Assembly: GCA_023055505.1 (NCBI GenBank)
Contig: JALIRH010000010.1
Coordinates: 7,098,001 to 7,162,000, forward strand
DNA: 64,000 nt
Reading direction: 5' to 3'
Source: Callipepla californica brunnescens
Taxonomy: Eukaryota > Chordata > Aves > Galliformes > Odontophoridae
Below, piece after piece: positions 37,336-51,261 of this stretch. The position numbers and the translations under genes were made by a program. Below the pieces are notes generated by a model. It did no database searches and was not told the DNA's origin. It saw only the letters and a program-made list of their open reading frames with translations. Position 1 is the stretch's first letter, and each line of letters opens with the position of its first letter.

Positions 37336-40300
37336 TATGTTGCCTTTTCTTCGGTCATGTAGATGTTTATAATGCCAGAAATTAAATTCTGTAAACAAAA
37401 GTTAAAGCACAACTTTATCCCACCTCACTATGTACGTGAAATGTTTAAAGTTGTCAACAATTGCTTTTTAAACAATATGATAAATATTTAGCATATTGAA
37501 GTGGCAAGGTCAAAAGTTTTGAGCTACATAACCCCTAAAAAAATTGTTTATTTGTACAAAAACAACTAGTTCTTAAAGGCTATTCACTGCTGCAGCTGAT
37601 ATGTTAACATTTGCCTGAAATTCACTATGAACATAAAAACTGACTGCCAGAAGTGTTGATCATAAATTGGCAAATGTCTCAATTCATGAAAAAGTTATAT
37701 AAAATCTTCAACTCCTGCTGAAATAATGAAGTGTTTTAGCAAAACACTTCTAAAAGAGAACTTGCTCCTTTTAGATTCACTGTTCAAAGAAAAGAAACCT
37801 TTCTGTAGATATTCTACAATGAAAAACTCAAGAGATGTGTTTTTCTCCTAATGCAGCAAAAAGCCTTTCTACTAGTCCAAGAGTCTACTAGCAATAGCTG
37901 TTAACCAAAGTAGCCCTAATATCAGATAAGATTTCCTGTGAGTTATGTTCAATAAACTATTTTTCATTGAAGTATAAAATTAAATATTGGTTTTAAATCA
38001 TCCAATGTGTCTGATGTTATTCCCATACCCTGCAAACATTCCAGACTGTCATGTTCATAATCTCCATAAATTAGATGAATTTTTAAATTAAATTTAAGGA
38101 ATTAGTGGCATAAATTAACACTTACTCCCAGCATTTGATTCTGTTTATATTGTGTGCCTGTAATACTAGTCTAATAGCTGCCAAAGATCAAAATCTATCA
38201 TGACACAGATTGAAAAGAAAATCTTCCCACTCACGGAAAGTCACAGCTCTGAGGACTTCTATATGGAGAACGTAGTCACAATTTTTCTACTCAGAATAGA
38301 CTCTTTGTGGAATTACAAAGTAATAACATGCACAATATGAAAAAGCCTCTAAGGACTCCAGTTACAAATTGTTTTCATTTTCTGCCCCACTAGAACAAAC
38401 TGTTTTGAGTTTTTTAGTGACCTGTAAGTACTTTAACATTTTTACTTCAGTCCATAATAAAGCAAAACTCCCAGTAATACACAGACAAATATAGCTACTC
38501 AGATGAGATAACATTATCACAAGTTCTATTCATTTAACTTCCAAACATTTTGATTCATTTGAAGAACTAAACTATAAATTAATATTGGTTCCCCAATACA
38601 TGTTTATTACCTGAGAGAAAGCCCAGAAAGTTATTTGATTAAACACATAATTGCATTTGGTCAAAGACTGTAATTTGGGAATTGCTTTATTTTATCACTT
38701 GAAAATCTATAAGCTTATTATATACACCCCAGAATAATATATCTTTTCTTTCCCTTATGCAAATGAGGGTATCTGCTATATATCCAATAAAAGGCTACTT
38801 TTTCTACAAGGTTGAAAAAAAGAAACATCGTTAGTACTAACTAGTAAAACTTTTCAAACAAGATCCTTACAGCTTACAGCTCTAGTTTGGCACTATACTG
38901 ATCCTAACAATTCACTGGAGTTAAATAAAGCAATCACAACTGAAACTCAAATAATGTATTTTAAGTCAAAGAATGAATTCAAAAGGCAGACTTTTTCCTC
39001 CCTTCATGCAGAGCACTTTGCTGTATGAGTAAGCGCAGTCACATAGGCAAGGAAACAGTTTTTTCCTAAAAAATTTTGGGCAGCAACGTTGTCATGAAAC
39101 ATTGTACTCTGCTGAGCAGGCACTTGCTACATCAAACATAACAGGTAAAAGAATACTTACCTCCTGGCCTTGCCCAAAATATACTGAGAAGTTTGTACAG
39201 GGTCTTGTTTTTAGCCACAACACAATTAGATTCATCATAAGTGAGGGTTAATCAAGAAAAATTGTGACTGGAAGAACAAAAGTTCCTAACTAGACAACCA
39301 GTAGCATCACTCTGGCAACCCCAGTGGCACACATTATTTGTTTCCAAGGTAAGTTACAGTGAATGTTCAGTGACCTGAGACAGTATGGAGCTCTTTGCAA
39401 AGGAATACAGCCAGACAACCATTGGCAATAAAGGACAGAAGGACTTTTGGTACTTTCTCCTCAGAGTACTTCTCAAACACCTAATCAATAGAACATATTT
39501 TAAGATAAATGAGCTATTTTAGTCATCTTTGCAGGCAGAGAAATACTAGTGTGGTGGATAAATTTACTTACGGTGGTTATTTCTGGTACTCAGACTAGAA
39601 AGGAAGCCTTCCTAGATTCTGGCTGCCGTAATTAACTGTTTGTATTACAACCTCTCCCAGCTAGGATCACAGCCTTATTGTGCTGCATCTTGTAAAATAT
39701 TCAATAATAGAAGGCAGTTTCTGCTTAAAGAGATCACAAACCAAAGAGAGGGAATGACACAAATTTCAGCAGCTTCCAGTGGAGATGTCTTGTGTAGACA
39801 GGATGACAGAAAGAGCAACACAAACTGACAATAAGCAGTCTGCATGGAAAACCTGCAAACTTCTTTTGCTATTTAAATCGATAAGTAGTGAGTATGAGAA
39901 GTGAGCATGAACAAGATTCTTGGATTGAATTCTACCTAGGTGGTCTCCTCCAGATCTCAGGTCATACTGCATACCCTCAAGAATGTATAAAGATAACTTC
40001 ACATCACTCTGAGAAAAAACTCAAGACATTTCTGCTAGATCTTATTATGAATAATACACAAAGAACTTAACACATTTGTGCACTTAGTTATATTTAATTA
40101 GGCATTAATCTTGAGAGAAATTAAAATGTACCAGAGTATCTCAAACTAAGATGACTATAATAGAAAATATTAAATGCGTTTGACAAGCTCTCAGATGGAC
40201 ATTTATATGATTCAACATGGAGGAGATTTTACTGGAAGTTAAGCAAACAAAATACAGATCAAAATGTGGAACTTCAACACCATAATGCTTTATTTCTCAT

Positions 40301-40891
40301 GTGAAGAGTCCTGTCATGGGTGCTGGACTATTTTAAGAAGCACAGTACATAGGCAAGCTGGGTATTTCAAAGACCCGAAAGCAATTGGCAGAAACAAGAG
40401 ACGTAGTCAGAGTAGTTCTTCCTATGGGGAGGTAAAGCACGTGAGCCCTACAAGGGACATGAAATTTCTCTGAGGTCATATGCTGAAAAAGAGTCCACAA
40501 AAAAAGCCTATTCTCCCTGAAGAGAATGTGAGATATTCCAAATTTCAGCAACTTCCCTCCTAACAAAAATTGGCATTCCCTAGCAAAGCAGTGCTCACTA
40601 AGAAATCAGATGTCCTAAAACTTGGTAATTGGATACATATTGATCAATGTTACATAATTGAGTAATTTAAGAAGTACTTCTTAAAGGAATAGTTCTTAAA
40701 TTTCCCAAATAAAAAGACAATGTACTTTTATAACAATTCTTCTGCAGATTATATTGAATGTGAATTCAGTCTACTTGAGTTTGCTTGTAAAAATGTGTGA
40801 AATTTGATATTCAACTCTCTTAATAAGCTGTTTATATTCTGAAACTTTTTAAGCTAAAGCTTTTTGTAAATCTAGTTTAATTGTATTTCAG

Positions 40892-40924
40892 ATGGTAACA
40901 ACCTTTCCAGTGGCTCTTCTTCAG
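40892..40924 (+). CDS. Candidate 33-nt phase-1 cassette exon in KCNH7 intron 3 (unproven)
   Basis: A 33-nt segment is flanked by tgtatttcag and gtaaatct and carries the right phase to sit between exon 3 (one base carried over) and exon 4 (two bases completing a codon). Inserted, it reads HGNNLSSGSSS, followed by GKLFGF in place of RKLFGF, with no stop codon. The upstream pyrimidine tract is short and interrupted. I do not recall this insert from any ERG channel. A 14-kb intron contains many ag...gt pairs, so a chance match is quite possible. The serine/glycine-rich composition would suit a flexible linker insertion. Treat it as a prediction only. Confidence 0.25.
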
Positions 40925-43900
40925 GTAAATCTATCTTCTAAAATTCTATCTACTAATGCCCTTTTATTGCTATGTTCTGTTTCTACTATTTCAATATCTC
41001 ATTACATTTTATATAATTCTAGAAGATGGCAAGTCAAAAAAATGGCTCTTGCCCCCACTTTCTGAATACTTGTTTCTACAAAACTATGGATATAACAGCT
41101 GAACTATCACATTTAGTATAATTATATGAGATATAAAATTCAAATGTAGTGATTCTTCTCAGGTTATTATTGCTAAAAGTTCTTACATGAAGAACATAAA
41201 AATTTAAATGCATAAGAATACATTGTGGCATTTAGTAGTGATATATAAATTTGCTATTAAAACAAAGAGTACTTCAGGCTTCCTGTCTCAGACAAAAACA
41301 ACATTAAACATCATAGAGAAGTCTGGTAACTGATGATGATGAAGGACTGAGAGTTTAAGAACGTGATTTAATGCATGAAATGAATTATTTCTCCTAGCAA
41401 TCGAAACAACCATAGTCACTGCAAGATAGTGTAATGTTATGCAAGCTAAATAATTATTTGCATATAATATTTATAGTGATACTTGTTATTTTGTTTCATT
41501 GCCATTGTTTATGTTTTTCTTTTTTGCTTTTACATTAAAGCCACAAGAAGTAAAATCTGAGGATCATAACTGTATTTTCACATCCATTTTCACAAAAATA
41601 AACAAGTATAAGCTCACCATAATGAATAGGTGACAATTTTATCTGTATCAAAAAATGGCAATAAGAAGAGACAGTTAAGATACCAGTAAGTTCACATTCA
41701 AAGATATCACCATTCTTTCTTTTCAGAGACATGCTGAGAATACCCAGATTCACTAGTGAGACAAGCTCAGCACAACCCTATACATAGCCAGAAATTTTAT
41801 TCCCTTCACATCTTATAACTTAAAAAGCTATGTTTTGTTAGGATACCTGATAGGTGCATTTGTATACAGGAAGATCTCGTGTTGTATTAATCTCCTAGTT
41901 ATTCTAAACACTGCTTTTTAGGAGAAATACAGCCTGAAGCAAGCAAATGAGCTATCACCATCAAAAGATAAAATAACTTTCACTCACAAAGGAACATAAA
42001 AATGACTGCTGATACTGCTAGAGTTGAAATGCGAGCTTAAATTTTAGAGAAAACTAAAAGAATAACTGAAATGACAAAATTAAAGACAACCACACCCAGA
42101 GGAATTAAAAAAAAAGTGTCAGCAGTAGCTGAGACTCATAAATTTAAGCTTCAAAAGTTATTAATTAGATATGTCTTCCTTTTCCTGAAGAAAAAAAGAG
42201 ACCCAGAGCATGAAGATTATTTAATGAGCAAAGTGAAAAATGATCCACTTATGTATGCTTCTCTACATCTGGGTGAAAAGGAACTGGAGAAAAAAAAAAA
42301 AAACAACTGTAATGGGCTTTTGCAGTAATTTTCTGTCCTTAGGCTTGCTGAGCCCAGACTGAAGGCAGCATCGCATGCCTCAGTGTTTCCATAGGGTACA
42401 TTGAAGTACTTGCTGCTATTTTAGACTGCCGATGCTTAGGAACTCAGTTTCTCAAAAGCAGTTGGTTCCTTTAGCCTGTTGCCTAATTTTCTGATTATAT
42501 TTCCAAACCTTTGAGCTGAAATTCAATAACTACCATGTCCGTATTGTTGTCAACCTGTAACCTGAAAATTCCTTGATGAAAGTCATTCAGCTATCAAAAA
42601 AATCTTTCAAGAAAGAGCTGACTAGTGCTCCCTTTGTGAAACGGATTTCATTCTTTGTTTGGAGTAGATTCTGAACAAAAGTATTGTAGAATTTATCCCT
42701 ACTCTGTAGGACAGTCTGTCATAGCTAACTCATCCTACCCACTCTTCTCAAGGAAGTCTCTCTCTCTGTTTAAAATAGACTTATTTTTGCAAGTATGTAC
42801 GTAGAACTCCTTAGCCTTATGTACTGGAAAAGTAAAGTAATATTTGTCCTACCCTACAGCCAGAGCAGTCATACTGCGATAAAACAATCCTAGAATTGTC
42901 TTCAACACTGTACCATAGTTCACATTATGTTCTTGAACACAGGCAGCTCGGAGTTCAGCTTGGGCCTTTAGCCTAAGACAAATACAGCATACCAGGGAGC
43001 AGTTCTGAGAGCTCATACTCCTCACTTTATTTATCTTATGCAAAGTTTTTGTGCATTGAGCTCTTCTGCTTTGTTTTGGGAAACTAACTCTGTATTCATG
43101 GGGCAGGGAATTTGCAATCCATGACTGAAGCTTGTAATAAAGCTTTTTGAGACCAAGTTTCCTATCTTTATGTTTAAATTTCTTCAAGAGGAGACTAAGT
43201 CTTTAAAATTGGCACATATTCACTTAATATTAACATTTCCAATTTATCATTTATGATAAAACAAGATTGTTAGTTTTGTGGGGGGAGGAAAATAGGAAAA
43301 AACAAAAATTATTATTAATCAAAACAAATTATCTTTTGTCAACTTGAAACCTTCACTTCTCTTTTATTCTTCAATGCAAATAGTGAAAATTTTAAAAGCA
43401 AAGGAATTTTATAAAGATAAAAGCTTAATTTTAATCTTTAGAACAATAAAATAACAGCTTCCCAAAAATACACTGGAGGTAGAAAGCCAGCTAGCTCTTA
43501 ATAGCAGAGAACACACAAGTACTAGATTAATACATTAAGCTCACCTTATCTTCCTAACATGGAATCAGATATTTTCTGGAGAGTTCACATATTTTCATTC
43601 AGTGTCATTCTTAAGGCTTGAGGCTATAGAATTTTTCTGTACATTCTACCTAGGGCAGTGAGTTCCCTGTTTCTCTAAGAACTTTACATTCCTGCAAAAA
43701 TCAAGCCATGACAGACCCCAACTGCAAAAAATTTTCTCCTTAAAAATACTGCAAGTACTTATGTTTAGAATTCATAGAACCTAAAGCATCTTCTATCCTT
43801 TGGTCTCCCAGAATACAAAACAGAACAAAAGAAGTCTTTCAAAAGACAAGAAAAATCTATTTAAACCTGGGACTCTGGAGATAACTATGCCTGACAACAG

Positions 43901-46900
43901 TTCAGAAATGTCCTCACATATTGGAAGTGTTTTCCGGGCTGAGTTGTATAGTTTAGAAAATTTAGAAAGGGTTAACTGACCTAGCATAGAGAATAAATAC
44001 AACCAACTTATTACATCAGTTGCAAATTACTTATTTAGCGAAGCAAGCTTTGAAAGAAGGTGGAATGTAAATCTGAGTCACAATTCCAGGCTTAACTGGT
44101 TTTAACAAGCCATAGTTATACAAATCTGGCTCAGCATTAAGAACTTGACAATCTAGTTTTCACCTCCAATATAAGGTTAGATTTTCATGTAAAATCATCT
44201 CCTATGAATATACAGATCTCATTACATCTCAAAAATCTTTCCATATTGCAAACAAAAACAAATCTACCCAGACATCATACATACACAGTGTTGGTGCTGT
44301 CCACTTTGAACAAAAGACTTCGCCCCATAAACATTATCCCAAGACGCCTCCAATGAGCCTTCTGGTCTGTACTGGGACATTAGGCCTGGGGCCATGAATT
44401 TTGTTTCATGACAACTTGTATTACTACTGAGCTAAGCAATGTAGCGTGATGTAAATTAGATGAATTCTGAATGGGCTTTCTGATGGTTTTAGCCATAGTA
44501 CTGCAGGAGAGCACTCAATGTTCAATACATATAGCTCATTATCCCTAACCTGAGCAGTATCCCCCAAAGAATACTCAAGTTAAAAAGGAAAGAGGGATTT
44601 TAATTTTGAGATCTATTACAGTTAATAGAAGAATAGGAAAAAGTTACTCATTTAAGTTCTTAATTTCATGCCCAAGAATCTCAGCAAGAAGCAACATTCT
44701 CACAGCATATTCTTTCCAGCTCAACTGCAGTTAGACAGCTGAATCAGTAATGCAGTATAACATGGTCATATTAACTTGGTGAAGCAGAAAAGACCATCTG
44801 CACCACCATGAATGTAACTAAAACAGAGCGCCAGCAAAAACAACTTTTAACATCAGCTAAAGCCATAAAATCTTATTAATGGTATTTTAAATCAATTCAT
44901 TAATCTTAAAAAAGTCACAGTATTTGTTTAAACTTTCATGTAGCAAGCTTCCAAAATTGATTTATAAGATACTTCCTGTCACATATGAACATTCAAAATA
45001 ATGAAATGATTAATATACTTCAGTATTTCAACTGTTAACATTTGTTCAATTTGCTTCATAAGTCAGAAGATATACACATGCTCCCAAGGTCCACTTCACC
45101 AAATATCAATGTGTGGATTGAGAACTGGCATCTGTAGGTGCTGTCAGTGAACTCTATCTACCTTACTGTTGTTAGTATACTCATTAGAGTAATAGATTCA
45201 ATACAACATATTTGGAATTAGCTTTTTTCTCAGAAGATCCCTCACTGAAATTGTGAAGCAAATAGAAGATATATTGGGACATGGAATCACATTTTAACAT
45301 AGGGAAAGAAAGTTCAAAACGGACGACTGGATTTCTCAAAATATAATCAGTAGAGTCTCATAGGGTCTTTAAATGCTTTTTCAATTCTTTGGAAAAAGAA
45401 AGTGAGAATAGCAAGGTGAGAGTTTGCTAATGTCATAAAATCTATTAAAATAAGACTTGGGATTTTCAGACATCCAACAGTAGTGAGTGGCCAAGTGATA
45501 AAGCAGCAAAGGATGTCTTACAGACATAACTGCATGTAAGTCACTGTGCTAGTCTCTGAGAATGGGAGTAGCTCATGCCACTCCCAAAATTTGGGATAGT
45601 AGAAATGGAAAGAACCTAACAGTAAGGTGCATGTCAGAGACTCACGGAAATTTAATATAGCATAGTTATACTTGCATTAGATATATATCTCTTGATGATG
45701 CTGTAGAAAGAGGAACTTGCTTGCTGTAAGCCTATTGCAAGAAGTGCTCTTTCACTACTATATATAAATTATGGGACTGCTTGATATAGCATACTTCCCA
45801 GAGCAAAGTACAATTTTGTTTCAAAAGCACTGAGGCCAGTTCAAGGAATAAGTTGCATCAAACATTGATCTGCTGGGCTCCAAACAATCTGTGGATCAGA
45901 AAATGTCTAAACTGCCAACATTCAGAAACTGAACAAACAAAACAAAAAAGAAATACCACAATGGAGTTGTTCTTAAATTGCTTCTCCACTCATGCACATT
46001 TGGAAACTATAAGAGGTCCTACACTGCACAGCCTATCTCCTCACTAGCCCACAGTACAGCAACTTCAGACTTTATACAACTTCTCCTTTAAGAGCCAGGC
46101 ACATTCCCTTTCATTCAAAATTCAAGTCAAATGCAATAATATATATGCATCACATTCACTTTAAAATGTTAAATGACTTAGTTGTGTGATCAGTTGTGTT
46201 GCATTAACTTATGTACAGGCATCAGTAAATGATCATCTCAAAACATTTCAGTAAGAAGTGGAAAAAAATCCTCAATGCTTAAGATTAATGAATATTAGCT
46301 AGCATTAAAGACTGGTAAAACCAACTGAATAGAATGAAATCTTATCCCAACAGAATATCTTATCCCAGTAAGAAGGAACAACAAGACATTTCATGATGTT
46401 CTCCAAGAAATCATGCTCATAGTCAAAAATACTTGTGTTCTTGCATTGCAAAATGATAAGTAACAAGAAGTAATTAGTTAAATCAAAGTGTTTATGAAAT
46501 TACAGTCTGATCCTTTCAGTTATTTTGTTTCGCTACCGTATCTTTATAATTTCTACAATAGTTAATTGTGTTTTCTGTGCATCAGAAGTCCTTATGCCTC
46601 CATCTGAGCTACATTACAGAATTATAAAGTATTTGCTGTACAAATATGCTTTTCATAGGGGAATTACCTGAACAAATTTTACATTTCTTCCCCTATGTTT
46701 TCCTCAATTTATAGCACTTCATTTGAATTTTACAAATACTCCCAAGATACCACTATTCCTTACCGCCACAGAGTGTTGTTCACTTCACACATACTCAATG
46801 TAACCTACCATGTCATTTAACACACCAAGCCCAACTACACCTACATTTCCAAAAATTCCCAACACGTATGTGTACTGAATGAGTGCAACAGGGAGTTGGA

Positions 46901-47455
46901 AGCTCTGTCATTCAAAATCAGTGTTTCATTTACATATAAAACAGCTGTTGAAAATGATACTAGAAAAAATAATGCACTTATTTCTCAGAAGGATTAGCCC
47001 CAGTAACTTCATGTTAAGTTTGTAGCCAATGAATCAATACATGAGCATTACATTTTTAAGCACAAAGAATTCCACGAATAAGATCCACAAATACCTATTC
47101 CAGGATACAGCCACAAAGCAAAGTAGTTCGGTGTGTTCTAGCAGCCATATATAGATACAGATTTTTTTAAAGCCAGAAAGATTAGATAACCTTATTTGTT
47201 TTAAAACAGACTGCACAATAAATACTTTTACCTTTTCAGAGCTCATTAGCTTAGGTTTGACTGAAATATTAAGTTATCTAACAGGACTTTAACCTGGAAT
47301 TTAGCAAACTTCTATATTTTTCACACATTCCAATGCAAAAATTATTAAGAACAGGTCAATTATTTATAACTGTTATCATACAATCATGAAAAAAAATAAG
47401 CATATGCTTATGACAAGAAACTAAAACAAACTTTTCTGTGTTTATTTATATGTAG

Positions 47456-47884
47456 GCAAACTTTTCGGTTTCCGGTTACCTGGACTGAGACTTTTAACAT
47501 ACAGAAAGCAGTCCTTACCGCAAGAGGACCCCGACGCAGTGATAATCGACTCATCTAAGCACAGCGATGACTCAGTGGCTATGAAGCACTTTAAATCACC
47601 TACAAAAGAAAGTTGTAGTCCTTCAGAAGTGGATGACACAAAAGCACTGATTCAATCAAGTAAATGTTCTCCTTTGGTTAATATATCAGGACCTCTCGAC
47701 CATTCATCGCCTAAACAGGATTGGGACAGACTTTACCCTGACACAATACAGACAAGCAATCCACTAACCCATTCCAGATCAAAGGAAAGCATTTGTAGCA
47801 TACGGAGAGCGTCTTCAGTACATGACATAGAAGGATTTAACATCCATCCCAAGAACATTTTCAGGGACCGTCATGCAAGTGAAG
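47456..47884 (+). CDS. KCNH7: KCNH7 coding exon 4 (cytoplasmic N-linker between PAS and S1)
   Basis: This 429-nt exon (143 codon equivalents, phase 1 to phase 1) encodes the long cytoplasmic linker between the PAS domain and the voltage-sensor helices of ERG3. The acceptor is tgtag and the donor is gtatgg. Recognisable segments in order are [76 protein letters not shown] and [13 protein letters not shown], all characteristic of KCNH7. The RRASS motif (R codon at 47803) fits a basophilic kinase site such as PKA and has a counterpart in hERG. There are several SP/TP pairs, and the region is probably disordered. Reading on into the intron would add 16 codons after the exon's last, split codon before a TGA at 47932-47934. 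An antisense open frame at 47442-47639 is only a shadow of this exon. Confidence 0.97.
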
Positions 47885-50800
47885 GTATGGCAGAAAAAGT
47901 CAGTATTCTGTCTCTCATTAAGAGATTCTCATGAATTTTCACAGCAATTACCAGTTTGTAAGCAAAACTTAATGTAATCACGTATAGACATTCAGAATTA
48001 CACTAAAAATATTAAGGGACAAAATATGCCTGTGTTTGTTTTACTCTAAATACTGCTTTTAATGTCTAAGCAGACCAATTAAATCAAGGGGTTGCTCTTA
48101 GACTACCATCTGCCTTCTGCACAGGAAAACTGCAAAATCAGGTGCAACATCTGTAAAACTAATATTACTAGTTGGGGGAAAAAAAAGAATTAGATGATCA
48201 AACCAACACTATATGCAAAATTGCACCCCCATATTCAAATATGGTATCTCTAATCATATGAAATCCCACTTCAGAGATGGATCAGTTTATTTTTCTTAAG
48301 TCTGTCGTACATATTGTATATTCACTAGTCCAAAACTAACACTTTTTCTTACACAGTGGAGGATAATCTCCTCAAAAACTCCAATGAAAGGCTTCACGGA
48401 ACACCTAGTGAAATTTGCGTTAAGCAGTTTACTGAGTGCAAAGTCTCCCGTGCAAAGCCATGGGGTATAGCCCATGCTTTCTTCATGCTGATGAAGGGAA
48501 AGATGAGAAACTGAAACAGAGGTTTTAAGCCCTGTGAATGGAAAAGTACCTTTGTAACTGACTTTTACAGAAAACCACCAAATATACAATGCAAATACTA
48601 ATGACTTGTATAATTTTTATTCAAGTTAGATGGCAAGTAATGCGTGTAGAATGCTTTAAGAATTCAGAAACACATGAATCTGTATTCAGACTTCCATGAC
48701 ATAAGAAAATGTCTTTTCTGTGATTGCTGATTTTTCTCCTATTCATTGATCCCAAGTGCAAAATTCACTCAAGTTCTCCTGCCTTTCGGAAGCTATGCAG
48801 CAAGAGGTCTCTGCTTTCATTCACCTCCTAAAATATGAATCCATGTGCTCCATCTCCACTCAGACTAATACCTAAAACAGCAAAAGCGATTATTCCTTTT
48901 ACTACTCATAATAAATACAACTGGGAAGTGTTTTCTTTTTAAGAATAACTCTTTGCTTCTTTGATACTCCAATTGTTCAGCACACATGAACCTAAAAAGT
49001 TAATTAAATCTATTGCAAACCATGCCATTTTGATGTATTTCATTTTTACATTCGAACCAAGATTTCAAGATCAGGACCCAGAGCCAAAATATACCAATGT
49101 TTAGGCATATATTTTAGATTGTTACATATGCTCCATTTTGGTTTTAACTTCCCCAAATCTAAACTGACTTTAAAAATAGAATACATTTAAAGATATATAT
49201 ATTGTCAGTTTCTATTTTCAGAACTTATTCTGATTAAAACACTTCACAGGTAGTTCTCTTAACACATTAAAAAAATAAGTTTGATTACTAAGCTTCATAG
49301 GTTATAATGGTATAAAGTTTATGAAGAAATAGCCCCGCAACTTAACATTGACTGAATGGAGGAACAGCAGATTTCTAGCCCTATTTCACTGAGTAGCATC
49401 TTCCAAGCTTTAGATACTAAGAACAAGTGATTTTACTATGAGAAGCAAATAACACATTCAAATTAATCTTACATCTTTACAGTGTAAGCAGATAAAACAA
49501 TGCCATCTGATTTTACTTTGCATAAGCTATCAAACAGCAGAGAATATGTTCCTCCATTTAGGTCCTACGTATGCATTCTAAAAAAAACGTATGACAAAAG
49601 AGGATGGTTCTCAGCATCCCAACAGAATTCTTAACTACTCCTGATGTCACCTTCCCTAGTTCTATTCAAAATTAGTACATTATGCTGAAAAGACAGTTAA
49701 ATTTAGCTAGAAAGTCCTGCATACCTAAACCAATAGTGAGCTCTGATGTTTTTAAGTGGTCTACATAAGTCAAGTGTAACACTGTAATGCAATGAAATGT
49801 ACAACAACAGTGGAGCAGCAAGGCCTTAGGATACAGCCAGTGAAGACTTGCTCAAATACAAAAGGCACGGAAATAAAGTGCCCCTTCTGTCACTCATGAG
49901 CACTGCACACACCTGAGCTCAGCTGAATTGGCCCTGATTTCCCCAAAAGGCGTTCAGTCACTGGTTCAAGATGTGACTTTCTGCTACATCAGGCAATCAA
50001 GATTCAGACTAAATCCTTATCTCCAGACTACAGATTCTGAGCAGAAGCTACGGATATTGTACTGAAGAACATAAAATCCTAATTACTTATATGTAAAAGT
50101 AAACTCGAGTCATAATATGGTCTAGAGGTAATCATATGCTATAAGGTATTACATTAAAAATGGCATTTTAGGATCATAAGTTCATTTGGGCATATTCAGT
50201 TAAAATCTATCCTAAAGTTACCTGTTTGACAGCCAAAGCAGCAGGAAATGAACCGTATTCCAGCCAACTCCAGCCAAGCCTTTCTCATCTGAAGCATCTG
50301 CAAACCAGATTTTGCAGGTCTGTGCACATCAGGGATTAAACTGTTTTCAGAAAAGGTCCTCAGCCACTCTTGCAGCCTTCAAACATCGTTGACAGTTTGA
50401 TCTCCAAAGCAGGTGACAGTAGCTGGTGGCTCAAAAGGACATAGCTGTGTCCTGGGCCTGTGTTCCTGTCAGCCTGCAGGGCCCTCACAGGCTCACCAAG
50501 CCCCTGCAGCCAGGGAGGATGAGATGCCATGAAAGGAGGACAGCCTGGGGGGGTCAAATAAACCCGAGAAGGTAGCTTGATGTTTACCTGTTCACCTGTG
50601 TGACTTCTTTAAATAATAATTATACAGTATGTTCTCAGGTAAAAGTTCAGGGTTGGGTGTGCCTGTGAGGAGCAGGTTTACTTCACGAAGATAGCTTCTC
50701 TGCTGCTACCTCCCATAAAGGTACCCGTGTCCTGAAAAAAGTTTTAAGGCTTATCTTTCTCCTCAGTGGTTCCTCAGCACTTAGTGAGAAAGGGCACTAC

Positions 50801-51261
50801 TCAGCTTGCTGCTATGCTAAGAACAGTTCTGGGAAATGTAACGCTTCCTGTGAGGACTGGGAAGGTGTGGGGCCTGCGCAAGGCCGCCCATCCAGCCCCT
50901 GCTGCCGGCCTGGCCTGCCCTCAGCTGTGGGTGCCTCAGTCTGGCTTAACTGCATTTGATCATTTGCTGTCTTATTCGTTAGATCTTCTGATTTCGAACC
51001 CAGAACAGGACTTGTGGAGAAACTATGTTGTTGTTTTGCTGTTAGAGCAAATCCTACTCATTTTTGCAGTTCCTACTGATCAGTTCCGAACTGTTATACA
51101 AGCTGTTCTTTGACTGCCAAAGTGACTTCATCTTGCCTAAAACTTTACATAATATATTTACTCTAATTCCAGACTCATGTATTTTGAAGCAATATTTCTG
51201 ATTTAGATTTTAGTTGTCTTTTTTCTCTCCTGTCTTTTGCTTTTATTATGCTGAAAACCAG
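47885..51261 (+). other. KCNH7: KCNH7 intron between exon 4 and the microexon (3.4 kb)
   Basis: It runs from gtatgg to aaaaccag. It is mostly AT-rich, with two unusually GC-rich patches at about 50440-50560 and 50855-50945. A 115-codon open frame at 50766-51113 spans the second patch but resembles no protein I know. Confidence 0.88.
51206..51261 (+). promoter_or_regulatory. 3' splice-site control region of the 21-nt microexon
   Basis: The acceptor is preceded by a pyrimidine-rich stretch (51217-51238), with two TGC trinucleotides at 51238-51240 and 51249-51251. The last bases before the exon, ctgaaaaccag, are purine-rich. Pyrimidine tracts with UGC motifs 10-25 nt upstream of the acceptor are the known signature of SRRM4 (nSR100)-dependent neural microexons, and UCUU/CUCUC elements are PTB-type repressor sites. 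The positions are read directly; the protein factors are inferred. Confidence 0.5.

Larger units (their letters stand above)
33252..47455 (+). other. KCNH7: KCNH7 intron 3 (14.2 kb)
   Basis: This phase-1 intron has a gtaagt donor and a tgtag acceptor. Apart from simple repeats and the candidate 33-nt exon (40892-40924) it looks free of recognisable repeats and genes. It contains the longest open frame in the window outside KCNH7, 170 codons antisense at 35090-35602, which I do not recognise. Confidence 0.88.

Noticed and set aside
47442..47639. 65-codon antisense frame over exon 4
   Set aside because: It is a shadow of the KCNH7 coding exon, where stop density is lowered on both strands.
50983..51000. 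tRNA B-box-like word (antisense ggttcgaaat) suggesting a tRNA-derived SINE
   Set aside because: It is off from the consensus by one position, no A-box lies at the right distance, and there is no SINE body or tail.
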